DNA of 64,000 bases, taken from JBNLAN01 sp050302175. Lineage in GTDB: Bacteria > Pseudomonadota > Zetaproteobacteria > Mariprofundales > Mariprofundaceae. The position numbers and the translations under genes are program-made. This document shows positions 8,797 through 17,386 of the stretch, one piece after another. The notes below the pieces were generated by a model, which was not told the origin of the DNA, did no database searches, and saw nothing but the letters and a program-made list of their open reading frames with translations. Within the stretch, counting starts at the first letter, position 1; every line of letters begins with the position of its first letter. The stretch is from the NCBI GenBank assembly GCA_050302175.1, contig JBNLAN010000009.1, forward strand, positions 1 to 64,000. Reading direction: 5' to 3'.

Positions 8797-9177
8797 TCAG
8801 GGCGCCAGCTTTTTCAGCCGTTGCTGATCACTCGCCGAAGGCATGTGGGCGATGCCGAGCAGGATATCGGCCAGCTCGCGCTCATTGGCAGATGCTTCGG
8901 GGTTCTCCTTTAGTGCTTTCAGGGCTGCTGCATCGTCGCCGATCACCTGATGCTGCATATTGAGTAGTGCGCGAGCCAGCGTGCGTTCTCCTGCCGTGGT
9001 ATGTGTGTCGTCGATGATATGTTGCAACACCTCTTTTTCGCTTGTGGCCGGATAGTGTTGCAGGTGCTCGATGATTTTCGCCATGGTGGGGATGGCCGGT
9101 TCGGCGTCATGCGCCGTTGCGGAAGAGATGGCAAACAGAAATGGAACGATCAGTAAGAGTGAAGATAGTTTTTTCAT
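8797..9177 (-). CDS. secreted all-helical hypothetical protein (126 aa)
   Basis: GGAGG is placed 6-7 bases before the ATG. Residues 1-22 are a Sec signal peptide ending ISSATA, so the mature protein is periplasmic. The mature part is predicted helical, with repeated heptad-like segments (IIEHLQHYPATSEKEVLQHI and RTLARALLNMQHQVIGDD). No cysteines or catalytic motifs were seen. Family not recognised. It is on the same strand as the SnoaL-like gene 70 bp away. Confidence 0.75.
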   Translation of the reverse strand: MKKLSSLLLIVPFLFAISSATAHDAEPAIPTMAKIIEHLQHYPATSEKEVLQHIIDDTHTTAGERTLARALLNMQHQVIGDDAAALKALKENPEASANERELADILLGIAHMPSASDQQRLKKLAP

Positions 9178-9242
9178 CTTGCGCCTCCAGAGGGAGAAGT
9201 GCTCCCTCGATGAGACTAATTGTAGACTATTTCACTTGGGTA

Positions 9243-9665
9243 TTATTTACGGCCAAGCATTTTGTAGATCAGGCCGGTGCCGATACCCCATGCGCCGTTG
9301 ATGAGCAGTGCGGTGACAAGCAGCTTCCAGTGCCAGCCGCCACCAATGGCGCCGCCCTTCAATGGGATCACAACCAATAGCGCCACCAGCGTCGGGGCAA
9401 TGGCGCCGAACAGAAACGCTGCCCACCAGTAGTTGGCGCCTTTGGGGAAGGTGTGGTGGATCAGAATGAACACGATCCCCCAGACACCTCCCCAGAAGGC
9501 AAGCGAAAACATTGCCGGCACACCGAACGGCCAGGTCGCTTTCATCGAGAATGGGGCAAAAGGAGCGATACCCAGTTGCAACAGGCCGGAGAGTGCAAGC
9601 TGATGGAAAACCAGCGTTGCCAGAAAACCGGCAATGAAGCCGTAGAGGTATCGGGACTTCATCAT
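9243..9665 (-). CDS. four-helix membrane protein (140 aa), unknown function
   Basis: Four hydrophobic segments are visible (residues ~5-24, ~50-70, ~82-102 and ~115-133) with short loops, so it is an integral inner-membrane protein. The ATG overlaps the stop of the upstream AsmA-like gene by four bases (ATGA), indicating translational coupling and a shared transcript. No conserved charged or catalytic residues were noticed beyond a central HHTF. Function unknown. Confidence 0.78.
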   Translation of the reverse strand: MMKSRYLYGFIAGFLATLVFHQLALSGLLQLGIAPFAPFSMKATWPFGVPAMFSLAFWGGVWGIVFILIHHTFPKGANYWWAAFLFGAIAPTLVALLVVIPLKGGAIGGGWHWKLLVTALLINGAWGIGTGLIYKMLGRK

Positions 9666-10441
9666 TTACCAAGAAGTCCTTTGAGCGCGCCCCCAACCTC
9701 AGGTGAATCGATGGCCTCATCGAGTTTCTTTTCCGCCTCTTGCTGCAGCTGTTTTTTGGCCTCATCGGCGCTCTTGTTGAGATACTGCTGTACGCCGATT
9801 TTTGCGACCGAGCCCTTCAGGTTGCTCAGCATCTTGTCGGAAATCTGTCTGGCGATTTCCACGGCAGTGGCCCCGCCGCTCTTCTCGCCCACATCAGTCA
9901 TGACAATTTTCGGCAGCGATGCGCTGCGATCCTGACTTAACGCAGCAATACGTACCTTGGCATTGCTGCCTTCGATGGTGATTTTACGAATGATCATCTT
10001 CACTTCGTCGCCGCCGGAAGAGGAGGCGCTTTCAGCACTATCGCTGCCTGCGCCGAGGTTCTTTTTCAGCACATCGGCATTGGCGACGCCATCCTTGTTG
10101 ATTTCATACACCACGGCTGGTGCACTGATCAGGATTTCGTCGATGATGATGGGCTGCTGGTTCAGTGTGTTGATATCAACACTGGTACTGATCTCGCCCA
10201 GCGAAAAGATGTTCGGATCGGTAAAGCCTGCGGGATTGGCTACAGTGAGCCCCTTGATTTGCGCTTTGCCTTCGGCGAGTTCCAGGTTCACCGCCTCAAC
10301 ACGTACTGCGGTTTTCACTGCTTGCGAGCCGTAAGTTTCGATGGCTTCCTTCACAATGGAGTCGAGATTCGTCCATACATAAGCGACTGCTCCGACGAAT
10401 AACACGACGACGACAGCCAAGCCGATCAATACTTTTTTCAT
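9662..10441 (-). CDS. AsmA-like periplasmic protein (259 aa)
   Basis: A GGAGG site precedes the ATG. Residues ~4-24 are a membrane anchor, followed by DSIVKEAIETYGSQAVKTAV and VNLELAEGKAQIKGLTVANP, the N-terminal pattern of AsmA/DUF748-type proteins, which extend as beta-groove structures into the periplasm. A Ser-rich linker (residues ~133-145) separates this from a second strand-rich part and a charged helical C-terminus (EAKKQLQQEAEKKLDEA). Large AsmA relatives move phospholipids between membranes; this short form is much smaller, so its role is open. It overlaps the following membrane gene by four bases. Confidence 0.78.
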   Translation of the reverse strand: MKKVLIGLAVVVVLFVGAVAYVWTNLDSIVKEAIETYGSQAVKTAVRVEAVNLELAEGKAQIKGLTVANPAGFTDPNIFSLGEISTSVDINTLNQQPIIIDEILISAPAVVYEINKDGVANADVLKKNLGAGSDSAESASSSGGDEVKMIIRKITIEGSNAKVRIAALSQDRSASLPKIVMTDVGEKSGGATAVEIARQISDKMLSNLKGSVAKIGVQQYLNKSADEAKKQLQQEAEKKLDEAIDSPEVGGALKGLLGK

Positions 10442-10494
10442 GATTTACCTCCGATGGTGGGTGAATAATATTGGTCTCTGATTTATAGGGCAGG

Positions 10495-10524
10495 GCGGCA
10501 ATTGCCGCAACTTCGCCCGAAGTT
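10495..10524. promoter_or_regulatory. two adjacent palindromes in a divergent intergenic region
   Basis: GCGGCAATTGCCGC (10495-10508) is a perfect 14-bp palindrome, immediately followed by AACTTC-GCCC-GAAGTT (10509-10524). They lie in the 252-bp gap between the AsmA-like gene (minus) and the membrane/cytochrome operon (plus), a usual position for regulator binding. No T-run follows, so they are unlikely to be terminators. Confidence 0.45.
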
Positions 10525-10693
10525 CTATGAATGATCGTGATCACAATCCGTGATCTCAGTCATAGTGATTTCCCAACTTCAGGTATGACTTTTGCCTGCA
10601 CGGTATTGCCTGTCCACGATGGTTGCAGGTATTCCGGGTATTTTGTGCTATATAACTTTAACTGTTAATAAATATACGAATGAGGAGGTGTTC

Positions 10694-11092
10694 ATGATCG
10701 GCAAGAAAAACATGGCATTCGGATTTCTCTATTTCATCACCACATTGGCACTCGGCATGTATCTCGGCTCCAAGCTCGGCAGCGGCGATGCCACCTGGGC
10801 GCAGAGCCAGCAGCGCGGCATCCTGCGAGCGGCGCATGCGCACGGGAATCTTGAGAGTGTGCTCAATATCCTGATCGGCTACCTGCTTTGCCGCCTGCAA
10901 CTCGATGCCTGGCTGGCCAAGACCGTGTCGGTGCTACTGATCGTTGGCGCGCTGTTTCACTCGGGCATGCTCTATCTCGGCGGGTTCGGCTACACGTTTG
11001 CCTTTAATCTCACCCCTATCGGCGCGATTTCGCTGATTAGCGTGATGCTGCTGATGGGCATCGGCGTGATTCGCCTAAAAGAGGTGCATTGA
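10694..11092 (+). CDS. four-helix membrane protein, possible haem-binding family (132 aa)
   Basis: GAGGAGG lies six bases before the ATG at 10694; upstream in-frame codons have no such site. Four hydrophobic segments span the protein. The second helix starts with ILRAAHAHGNLESVLNILIG, a His-bearing helix; membrane proteins with an RAHxH/G-N motif of this sort, such as the styrene-oxide isomerase group, bind haem b, but the resemblance is only seen by eye. The TGA of this gene overlaps the region of the next start, and the partner is a cytochrome b561, which fits a role in membrane electron transfer. Function not established. Confidence 0.72.
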   Translation: MIGKKNMAFGFLYFITTLALGMYLGSKLGSGDATWAQSQQRGILRAAHAHGNLESVLNILIGYLLCRLQLDAWLAKTVSVLLIVGALFHSGMLYLGGFGYTFAFNLTPIGAISLISVMLLMGIGVIRLKEVH

Positions 11093-11094
11093 AC

Positions 11095-11814
11095 ATGCCC
11101 GCCAGCTACCGCGCGGTACCGGTGTGGGACGGTGTGGTGCGCTTCTGCCACTGGTGGAACGCCGGTTTCGTGCTGGTGCTGCTGGCGGTCGGCAGCCTGA
11201 TCTATTTCCAGAAGGCTTTGCAGCTGCAAGAGGGTACGGTGGATACGCTAACCGACGTGCATGCCATGGCGGGTTTTGCGCTGGCCGCGGGGCTGGTGGT
11301 GCGTATCGCTTACCTTTTTACCGGCGAAGGTCCCGGAAACTGGCGCGATGTGCTGCCGCACACGAAGGTGCAGTTCGCGCTGGCGCGGGATACGTTGCTC
11401 TACTACCTGCGCGGCTTTAAAGGCGAGTGCCCACTCTATTTCGCGCACAACCCGCTGGCCGGCATGGCCTACAGCGGCTTTTTTGTGTTGGCGGTCTGGC
11501 AGGTGACCACGGGCTCGGCGATGTATCTACTGGGCGAAGGGGTGCCCAATGCTTATGCCCACGCCGGCCACGTACATGCCGCGAACACCTGGCCGCCGGA
11601 GTGGCTGGTTGAGCTGCACGAAGCGGGCGCGCTGCTGATTTTATTGTTCATCGCCGCGCACCTCTCTGCGCTGGTGCTGCACGAACTGCTCGAAACCCGC
11701 GGGCTGATGTCCAGCATGGTTAGCGGCAACAAGTTCTTCACCGAGGATGAGATTGCGGAATTGGGCCAGAGCGAAACAGGTACTGACGATGCTGGTGATG
11801 TTGATGGTGGATGA
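11095..11814 (+). CDS. cytochrome b561 domain protein
   Basis: A di-haem b membrane protein of the bacterial cytochrome b561 / Ni-Fe hydrogenase cytochrome-b subunit type (239 aa). It begins VWDGVVRFCHWWNAGF, the typical first helix with a haem-ligand His; further His residues are in TDVHAMAGF and in the last helix, HEAGALLILLFIAAHLSALVLHE. Four membrane helices are visible, with a short acidic C-terminus. GAGGTG before the ATG comes from the end of the upstream gene, and the spacing of two bases indicates one operon. It probably passes electrons between the quinone pool and a periplasmic c-type partner; the partner is not in this cluster. Confidence 0.88.
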   Translation: MPASYRAVPVWDGVVRFCHWWNAGFVLVLLAVGSLIYFQKALQLQEGTVDTLTDVHAMAGFALAAGLVVRIAYLFTGEGPGNWRDVLPHTKVQFALARDTLLYYLRGFKGECPLYFAHNPLAGMAYSGFFVLAVWQVTTGSAMYLLGEGVPNAYAHAGHVHAANTWPPEWLVELHEAGALLILLFIAAHLSALVLHELLETRGLMSSMVSGNKFFTEDEIAELGQSETGTDDAGDVDGG

Positions 11815-11844
11815 TTATTGCCTCGGTTCTCGGACAGTTAATGT

Positions 11845-12147
11845 TCAACATTTAGAAAAGTGTTCAATTATTAAATTGATATTTGGGTTATACTCGGTTG
11901 GCTTTGGTCCAATCCAATATCGACTATTGTCGTTCCATGGCTCCCAAATTACAAAAAATGCTCCTTTAAATTCAAATAAACAAAACTCTTCCTTGTTATT
12001 GAGTGATAAGTTTTTAGGCTTTTCAACAACTTTTGCATCAGGCAGTGCCTCGATGATTCGAATTGCTTTTTTTCTACTAAGAAGTGTATTACGCACTTCA
12101 AAAGCAAAAACTTCACCCGACTCATTTTCTAATTCGAAGATTTTCAT
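11845..12147 (-). CDS. hypothetical protein (100 aa), AT-rich, coupled to ald
   Basis: The ATG overlaps the ald stop by three bases (ATGA), so the gene is in the ald transcript. Its codon usage is clearly richer in A and T than both neighbours, which suggests recent acquisition. The product is a small soluble alpha/beta protein with FELENESGEVFAF, a helix LSRKKAIRIIEALPDAK, and strands EEFCLFEFKGAFFVIWEPW. Size and shape resemble immunity-type or SMI1-like small proteins, but no family was recognised. It converges with the cytochrome b561 gene, with 30 bp between stops. Confidence 0.6.
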   Translation of the reverse strand: MKIFELENESGEVFAFEVRNTLLSRKKAIRIIEALPDAKVVEKPKNLSLNNKEEFCLFEFKGAFFVIWEPWNDNSRYWIGPKPTEYNPNINLIIEHFSKC

Positions 12148-13229
12148 TCGAAATTGTTAACTTCACGGGCAACCTCAGGATGCACAATCTTGCCGGCGCG
12201 GATGTTTACGCCGAGTTTCAAAGCAGCATCGGCCTTGATGGCGGCATCGATACCCGCGGCGAGTTTCAGCGCGTAGGGGAGGGTGGCATTGGTGAGCGCC
12301 GAGGTGCTGGTCACCGGTACCGAGCCGGGGATGTTCGGCACGCAGTAGTGAATGACGCCCTCTTCGGCATAGACCGGCTTTGAATGCGAAGTGGGGCGGC
12401 TGGTTTCGCTCATGCCACCCTGATCGATAGCGACATCCACCAGCACCGAGCCCGGTTGCATCATTTTCAGCTGCTCACGCGCCAGAAGCTGTGGCGCGCG
12501 CGCGCCGGGAACCAGCGCTGCCCCGATCAATACGTCGGTCTCCGGCAACAGTTCGAAGATATGACGGCGGGTGGACATCAGCGTCACGATCTGGCCGCGG
12601 AAAATATCGTCGATGTAGGCAAGGCGGGACGGATTATTGTCGGCGATGATGACACGAGCCCCCATGCCAGCCGCCACCTTGGCCGCATTGATGCCGACAT
12701 TGCCGCCACCGAGGATGAACACGGTGCCGTGACGCGTGCCGGGAACGCCACCGAGCAGAAGCCCTTTGCCGCCGTGTTCGCGCTGCAGGAATCCGGCGCC
12801 GACCTGTGCTGCCATCTTGCCGGCCACCTGGCTCATGGGAGCGAGCAGCGGCAGGGCGCCGTTCGCAAGCTGTACGGTTTCGTATCCGATCGCGGTGCAG
12901 CCGCTATCGCACAGCACTTTCGTCAGCTCCGGCTGGCTGGCGAGATGCAGGTAGGTGAAGAGGGTTAGCTCCGGTCGCAGATAGGTACATTCATCAGGCA
13001 GCGGCTCTTTCACTTTACAGACGAGATCGGCGCCCCATGCTTCGGCGGCCGAGGCCACGATCTTTGCACCAGCCTCACTATAGGCCTCGTCCGGAATGCC
13101 ACTGCCGAGCCCGGCTCCGGCCTGTACCAGTACGGTGTGGCCTGCGTGAACGAACTCCTGTACACCGGCCGGGGTGGCACCGACGCGGTATTCGTTGTCT
13201 TTGATTTCGGTGGGAATACCGATGTGCAT
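12144..13229 (-). CDS. ald: alanine dehydrogenase
   Basis: Catalyses reversible NAD-dependent deamination of L-alanine to pyruvate and ammonium. The N-terminus MHIGIPTEIKDNEYRVGATPAG and the EAWGADLVCKVKEP block are family signatures; VFILGGGNVGINAAKVAAGMGA is the NAD-binding Rossmann loop, with the Asp of IIADNN accepting the ribose hydroxyls. K and H of the substrate site lie in VKEPLP and FTYLHLA. 361 residues is close to the usual ~370. GGAGGAG precedes the ATG. The last codons overlap an AT-rich small gene. It may allow alanine to be used as a carbon or nitrogen source. Confidence 0.96.
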   Translation of the reverse strand: MHIGIPTEIKDNEYRVGATPAGVQEFVHAGHTVLVQAGAGLGSGIPDEAYSEAGAKIVASAAEAWGADLVCKVKEPLPDECTYLRPELTLFTYLHLASQPELTKVLCDSGCTAIGYETVQLANGALPLLAPMSQVAGKMAAQVGAGFLQREHGGKGLLLGGVPGTRHGTVFILGGGNVGINAAKVAAGMGARVIIADNNPSRLAYIDDIFRGQIVTLMSTRRHIFELLPETDVLIGAALVPGARAPQLLAREQLKMMQPGSVLVDVAIDQGGMSETSRPTSHSKPVYAEEGVIHYCVPNIPGSVPVTSTSALTNATLPYALKLAAGIDAAIKADAALKLGVNIRAGKIVHPEVAREVNNFE

Positions 13230-13278
13230 GCGCTCCTCCGATCCGCCACTAGTTTAGCAGCCGTTTTCATAAGTTGGT

Positions 13279-13506
13279 ATGTGGAGATGCGCGTCCGGTT
13301 ATGATATTACACCGCTATGGCGTTTGCAGGGCACGGCAAACTTCGATCCGGATCAGGGAAGCCGCTTTATCTCTCCGCAGCTTGCCTGGTCAGTGGCGGA
13401 TAATATCGATGTCTCCGCCTTTGCCATGCGCTTCTACGGCAGGGCGGGGAGCGAATATGACGGGAAGAAGCATCTTTATGCGTTGCAATTCCAGTATTAT
13501 TCCTAA
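13279..13506 (+). pseudogene. C-terminal remnant of an outer-membrane beta-barrel (porin-like) gene
   Basis: The 75-residue frame reads GYDITPLWRLQGTANFDPD, then PQLAWSVADNIDVSAFAMRF, and ends LYALQFQYYS. These are alternating amphipathic strands with loops, as at the C-terminus of beta-barrel outer-membrane proteins. There is no room for the rest of a barrel: the ald promoter region lies only 50 bp upstream, and there is no ribosome binding site or signal peptide. A terminator follows at 13526-13553, as expected at the end of a formerly complete gene. Probably a deletion left only the 3' end. Confidence 0.6.
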
Positions 13507-13525
13507 AAAAACAGGTTGCCGTATG

Positions 13526-13553
13526 CCGGATGAGCTGTAGGGTCCGGTTTTTT
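13526..13553 (+). terminator. rho-independent terminator after the porin-like remnant
   Basis: CCGGA (13526-13530) pairs with TCCGG (13543-13547) around a 12-nt loop, followed by six T. The stem may be supplemented by AAAAAACaGG upstream pairing with CCGGTTTTTT. It sits between the remnant stop and slyD. Confidence 0.6.
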
Positions 13554-13573
13554 CATATTATTCGGAGTTAGCT

Positions 13574-14056
13574 ATGCAGATTGCCAAACATAAGGTCGTT
13601 TCTATCGACTACACCCTGACCAACGATGCCGGAGACGTGATTGATTCCTCCGAGGGCGGTGCTCCGCTGGCCTATCTGCACGGCGAGAACAACATCATTC
13701 CGGGGCTTGAAAATGCGCTGGAAGGAAAAGCGGCCGGAGACTCGCTGAAAGTCACGGTTACGCCCGAAGAGGGTTATGGCGTGCGTATCGACGAACTGAT
13801 TCAGGTGGTGCCAAGCCATCTGTTTGGCGGTGTTGAGAAACTGGAAGCGGGCATGCAGTTTCAGGCCGAAACCGATGATGGTGTTCAGGTGGTGACCATT
13901 GCTGCCGTGAATGGCGATGAAGTGACGGTGGACGGTAATCATCCGCTGGCCGGCGAAACCCTGAATTTTGATGTGAAGGTTGCCGATGTGCGCGATGCCA
14001 GTGCTGAAGAGATTGAACACGGGCATGTACATGGCCCGAACGGACATCACCACTGA
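13574..14056 (+). CDS. slyD: FKBP-type peptidyl-prolyl isomerase SlyD
   Basis: A 160-residue prolyl isomerase and chaperone. It shows the SlyD layout: FKBP half (VSIDYTLTNDAGDVID, then HGENNIIPGLENALEGKAAGD), the inserted-flap domain (residues ~75-125, VVPSHLFGGVEKLEAGMQF), return of the FKBP strand (LNFDVKVADVRDA), and a short His-rich tail (HGHVHGPNGHHH) able to bind nickel or other metals. Known SlyD proteins assist protein folding and metallocentre assembly in the cytoplasm. CGGAG precedes the ATG. It converges with prmC, with 16 bp between stops. Confidence 0.95.
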   Translation: MQIAKHKVVSIDYTLTNDAGDVIDSSEGGAPLAYLHGENNIIPGLENALEGKAAGDSLKVTVTPEEGYGVRIDELIQVVPSHLFGGVEKLEAGMQFQAETDDGVQVVTIAAVNGDEVTVDGNHPLAGETLNFDVKVADVRDASAEEIEHGHVHGPNGHHH

Positions 14057-14072
14057 TTTCTGATTTTGAGGG

Positions 14073-14906
14073 TTAGCTGCGGCGGTAAACCCCGCCGCGC
14101 AACATTCCAGCCAGATCGCGAATTTCGCCGCTAAGTTCCATCTCAGTATTTGCATCGGGCAGGCCGCACAGGCCCGTCTCAACGATCAATAGCCCCTTGG
14201 GCAACAGAGAACCTGGAGCTCCTTTTACCAGCATTCGCAAAAAAATCAGGCCGTCGGCTTCATCGGTGAGCGCGTTCCGCGGCTCAAAGCCAAGTTCGGT
14301 TTCCAGTTTGTCGTATTCATTTTTTGAAACATAGGGCGGATTGGAAAGGATAGCGTGAAACGGCGCCTCCTTTTCGAGTGCCTTTAGCATATCGCCCTGC
14401 AGAAAATCGATTCGATCAGCCACGTTGTGCCGTATCGCATTGCTGCGTGCGATCGTTAATGCCTCGGTGCTGATGTCGGTGGCTACGATATGTGCCTCCG
14501 GATATTCGCAGGCAAGCGTGACCGGAATGCAGCCGGAGCCTGTGCCGATATCGCAAAAGCGCAGCGAAGCATGGTGATCGGGAAAATGCTCGAACACAGC
14601 CTCAATCAAATGTTCGGTCTCGGGGCGGGGAATGAGCACGTGCGGATCGACGCTGAAGGGCCGTGACCAGAACTCTTTTTCACCTGTAATATAGGCTACC
14701 GGTTCGCGCTGCTTGCGGCGCGCCAGCATGGCCTGAAAATGTTCGCTTACTGGTGCGGGAACTTCATCGGAAAGTCGGGTGATAAGGGTGGTACGGCTGA
14801 TTTTCCATGCGTGCATGAGCAAGGTGTCGGCATCGAGGCGTGGAGTATGGCAGCCTGCCTGTGTGAGCTGCCGCGTGGCTTCGGTGAGCCACTCGCGTGT
14901 TGTCAT
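14073..14906 (-). CDS. prmC: release factor glutamine methyltransferase
   Basis: Methylates the Gln of the GGQ motif of RF1 and RF2. A helical N-terminal domain (residues 1-~75) with [13 protein letters not shown] is followed by a class I methyltransferase domain: [16 protein letters not shown] (motif I, GTGSG at 121-125) and the catalytic NPPY at 189-192. 277 residues is the normal size. The ATG overlaps the stop of prfA by four bases, and its substrate is the product of that gene, so the hemA-prfA-prmC order makes functional sense and is common in proteobacteria. Confidence 0.96.
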   Translation of the reverse strand: MTTREWLTEATRQLTQAGCHTPRLDADTLLMHAWKISRTTLITRLSDEVPAPVSEHFQAMLARRKQREPVAYITGEKEFWSRPFSVDPHVLIPRPETEHLIEAVFEHFPDHHASLRFCDIGTGSGCIPVTLACEYPEAHIVATDISTEALTIARSNAIRHNVADRIDFLQGDMLKALEKEAPFHAILSNPPYVSKNEYDKLETELGFEPRNALTDEADGLIFLRMLVKGAPGSLLPKGLLIVETGLCGLPDANTEMELSGEIRDLAGMLRGGVYRRS

Positions 14907-15976
14907 ACGCCCTGTTCGGCCAGCAGCTCGGCCTGGTGCTCGGTTTGCAGCGCCTCGATCAGTTCGTTCATGTCGCCGTTCATAATCTGTTCCAGTTTGT
15001 ACAGGGTCAGGTTGATGCGGTGATCGGTGACTCTGCCTTGCGGAAAATTGTAGGTTCGGATGCGCTCGGAGCGGTCGCCGGAGCCCACCATCCCCTTGCG
15101 GGCCTCTGCGCGTTCGCTGTCCAGCGCACCCTGCATATGGTCGTAAAGTCGCGTCTGCAGCACGGTCATGGCCTTGGCTTTATTCTTATGCTGGCTCTTT
15201 TCATCCTGACAGGTGACCACGATGCCGGTGGGGATATGCGTAATGCGTACGGCTGATTCAGTGGTGTTCACATGCTGTCCGCCGGCCCCGGAGGCGCGAT
15301 ACACATCGATGCGCAGCTCGGTCGGATTGATGTCAACATCCACCTCCTCCGCTTCAGGCAGTACGGCAACCGTGCAGGCTGAGGTATGAATGCGGCCCTG
15401 TGCTTCGGTTTCCGGCACACGCTGTACGCGATGCACGCCGGATTCGAATTTAAATACGGAGAAGACATTGTTGCCGGAGACGCGCGCAATAATCTCCTTG
15501 TAACCGCCGATACCGGTCTCGTTGCTGGAGAGCACTTCGACGCGAAAACCTTTGGTTTCGGCATAGCGGCTGTACATGCGAAACAGGTTGGCGGCAAAAA
15601 GTGCCGCTTCGTCTCCGCCTGTTCCGGCTCTGATTTCGAGGATGGCGTTGCGGCTGTCATTCACATCCTTCGGCAGCAGCAGAATTTTGAGGCTGGCGTC
15701 TAGACTATCTTTTTGTGCTTTCAGGGCGGGCAATTCGGCCTGTGCCAGTTCGCGCAGTTCGGCATCGCAGTCCGGGTCTTTCAGCATCTCCTGATGGTCG
15801 ATAATTTCACGCTCAACTTTTTGCAGCCGGGCGATCTCTTCGGCGACCGGATCAATTTCTGCATATTCGCGTGACATATCTGCGAACTTTTTGGCATCGG
15901 CGGTAACTTCAGGGGAGGAGAGCATGGTAGTGAGTTCCTGCCTGCGGCGCAGGATGTCATCCAGACGACTGTTCAT
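14903..15976 (-). CDS. prfA: peptide chain release factor 1
   Basis: Recognises UAA and UAG stop codons and triggers peptide release. The codon-recognition tripeptide P-E-T lies at residues 188-190 in [21 protein letters not shown], and the catalytic GGQ at 232-234 in SGAGGQHVN. The C-terminal [18 protein letters not shown] is also RF1-specific. The start at 15976 is chosen because AAAGGA lies five bases upstream; a start two codons earlier is possible. 357 residues fits RF1. The gene begins inside the last 20 bases of hemA and overlaps prmC by four bases. Confidence 0.97.
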   Translation of the reverse strand: MNSRLDDILRRRQELTTMLSSPEVTADAKKFADMSREYAEIDPVAEEIARLQKVEREIIDHQEMLKDPDCDAELRELAQAELPALKAQKDSLDASLKILLLPKDVNDSRNAILEIRAGTGGDEAALFAANLFRMYSRYAETKGFRVEVLSSNETGIGGYKEIIARVSGNNVFSVFKFESGVHRVQRVPETEAQGRIHTSACTVAVLPEAEEVDVDINPTELRIDVYRASGAGGQHVNTTESAVRITHIPTGIVVTCQDEKSQHKNKAKAMTVLQTRLYDHMQGALDSERAEARKGMVGSGDRSERIRTYNFPQGRVTDHRINLTLYKLEQIMNGDMNELIEALQTEHQAELLAEQGV

Positions 15977-17270
15977 CGGCATCCTTTGAACGGGAGTTTT
16001 TCTCGTCGTGGTCGAGGTCAAACAGCAGACGTGCCGCACCCATCAGCAGGTCACCTTCCATGTCGTCGGGGAGGGTTTTGAGTGTACGCAGGGTGGGGTG
16101 TAAAAAGCGTTTCATCAGAGCGCGACTCAGGCGCTCTACGGCTTCCGTTTGCTCGGGGCTCAAATCTTTCAGGTAGCGACTTGCTTTGGCCAGTTCATCC
16201 TGGCGCATTGATTCGTTCTGCTGCTGAATGCTGCGGATAAGCGGGACCGATTCAAGCGACTTCAGCCAGCCAAGGAAGGAGGCAACTTCCTCGTCGAGCA
16301 GGGCATAGGCCATTTGGGCGGCCTGCTCGCGGTTTTCGAGGTTACCCTGCACGACCTGCTGCAGGTCATCAATATCGTAGAGATAGACACTGGCGATATC
16401 GGCGATGCGCGGGTCGATATCGCGCGGAACGGCAATATCCACCAAAAACATCGGTTTCCCACTGCGTTTTTTCACAGCCTCGCGTACAGGTTCGGGAAGC
16501 AATACGTGCGTGGTTGCGCCGGTGCTGGAGAGCACAATATCGGCGGCATCGAGATAGTCCGGTAGTTGGTCGAGGGTCAGGGCATGCCCGTTGAACTCCT
16601 GAGCCAGCTTTTTGGCCCGCTCGAGTGTGCGGTTGGCAACCAGAATCTCATCGCAACCGTTGCCTTTGAGGTGGCGGGCAGCAAGCTCGGCCATTTCACC
16701 AGCCCCGATCAGTAACACTGTTTTGCCGGAGAGGTCGCCAAAAATATGTTTGGCGAGTTCAACAGCGCATGAAGAGATATTGACCGCCTGACGGCCAATG
16801 CTGGTTTCGCTGCGCGCGCGTTTGGCTGCGGAAAAGGTGGCTTGATAAAGCCGGTGCAGAATGTGTCCGGCAGTGCCCGCAGCCAGTGCGTGTTCGTAGG
16901 ATGCTTTTACCTGCCCAAGAATCTGAGGCTCACCCAGGACCAGTGAGTCGAGCCCGGACGCGACTGCGAACAGGTGACGTACGGCTTCGTCCGTGGTGTA
17001 GGCATAGAGGTGCTCGACGATATTATTAAGCTCAATCTCCGCTTTGCCGGCAAACCATTCGTGGGCGACAGCAATTGCGGCATCGGGGTCGTGGGTCACA
17101 AGAGTGAGCTCAACGCGGTTGCAGGTGCAGAGAAGTGAGATCTCACGAATTGGCGGTTGTTCGAGCAGAGCGGTGATAATGCCCGGGATGTCGGCTTCGG
17201 CGACGGCAAGCTTCTCACGCAGTTCGACCGGAGCGGTCTTGTGATTCAATCCAACTCTGCAAATTCGCAT
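15957..17270 (-). CDS. hemA: glutamyl-tRNA reductase
   Basis: First committed step of C5 haem synthesis: reduces glutamyl-tRNA(Glu) with NADPH to glutamate-1-semialdehyde. N-terminal [21 protein letters not shown] and the catalytic C50 in [11 protein letters not shown] are intact, followed by the NADPH domain ([19 protein letters not shown]) and a C-terminal dimerisation helix region. 437 residues is normal. The last 20 bases overlap prfA. The C5 route is the rule in most proteobacteria outside the alpha class. In many species this enzyme is regulated by proteolysis at its N-terminus; nothing in the sequence shows its control here. Confidence 0.97.
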   Translation of the reverse strand: MRICRVGLNHKTAPVELREKLAVAEADIPGIITALLEQPPIREISLLCTCNRVELTLVTHDPDAAIAVAHEWFAGKAEIELNNIVEHLYAYTTDEAVRHLFAVASGLDSLVLGEPQILGQVKASYEHALAAGTAGHILHRLYQATFSAAKRARSETSIGRQAVNISSCAVELAKHIFGDLSGKTVLLIGAGEMAELAARHLKGNGCDEILVANRTLERAKKLAQEFNGHALTLDQLPDYLDAADIVLSSTGATTHVLLPEPVREAVKKRSGKPMFLVDIAVPRDIDPRIADIASVYLYDIDDLQQVVQGNLENREQAAQMAYALLDEEVASFLGWLKSLESVPLIRSIQQQNESMRQDELAKASRYLKDLSPEQTEAVERLSRALMKRFLHPTLRTLKTLPDDMEGDLLMGAARLLFDLDHDEKNSRSKDADEQSSG

Positions 17271-17386
17271 GCGCGTAGACTAACTGCTGAGGGCAAGGGA
17301 TGTATAGTGTAAACCGCACGCCCCATTGTGTTGGGGTGGTGAAATCACTAAATCACTTATTTCGGAAACTGTTGGCATGAAACTGA

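Noticed and set aside
14080..14104. Hairpin GCGGCGG...CCGCCGC between slyD and prmC as a terminator
   Set aside because: No T-run follows on either strand, and it lies in the last codons of prmC (RGGVYRRS).
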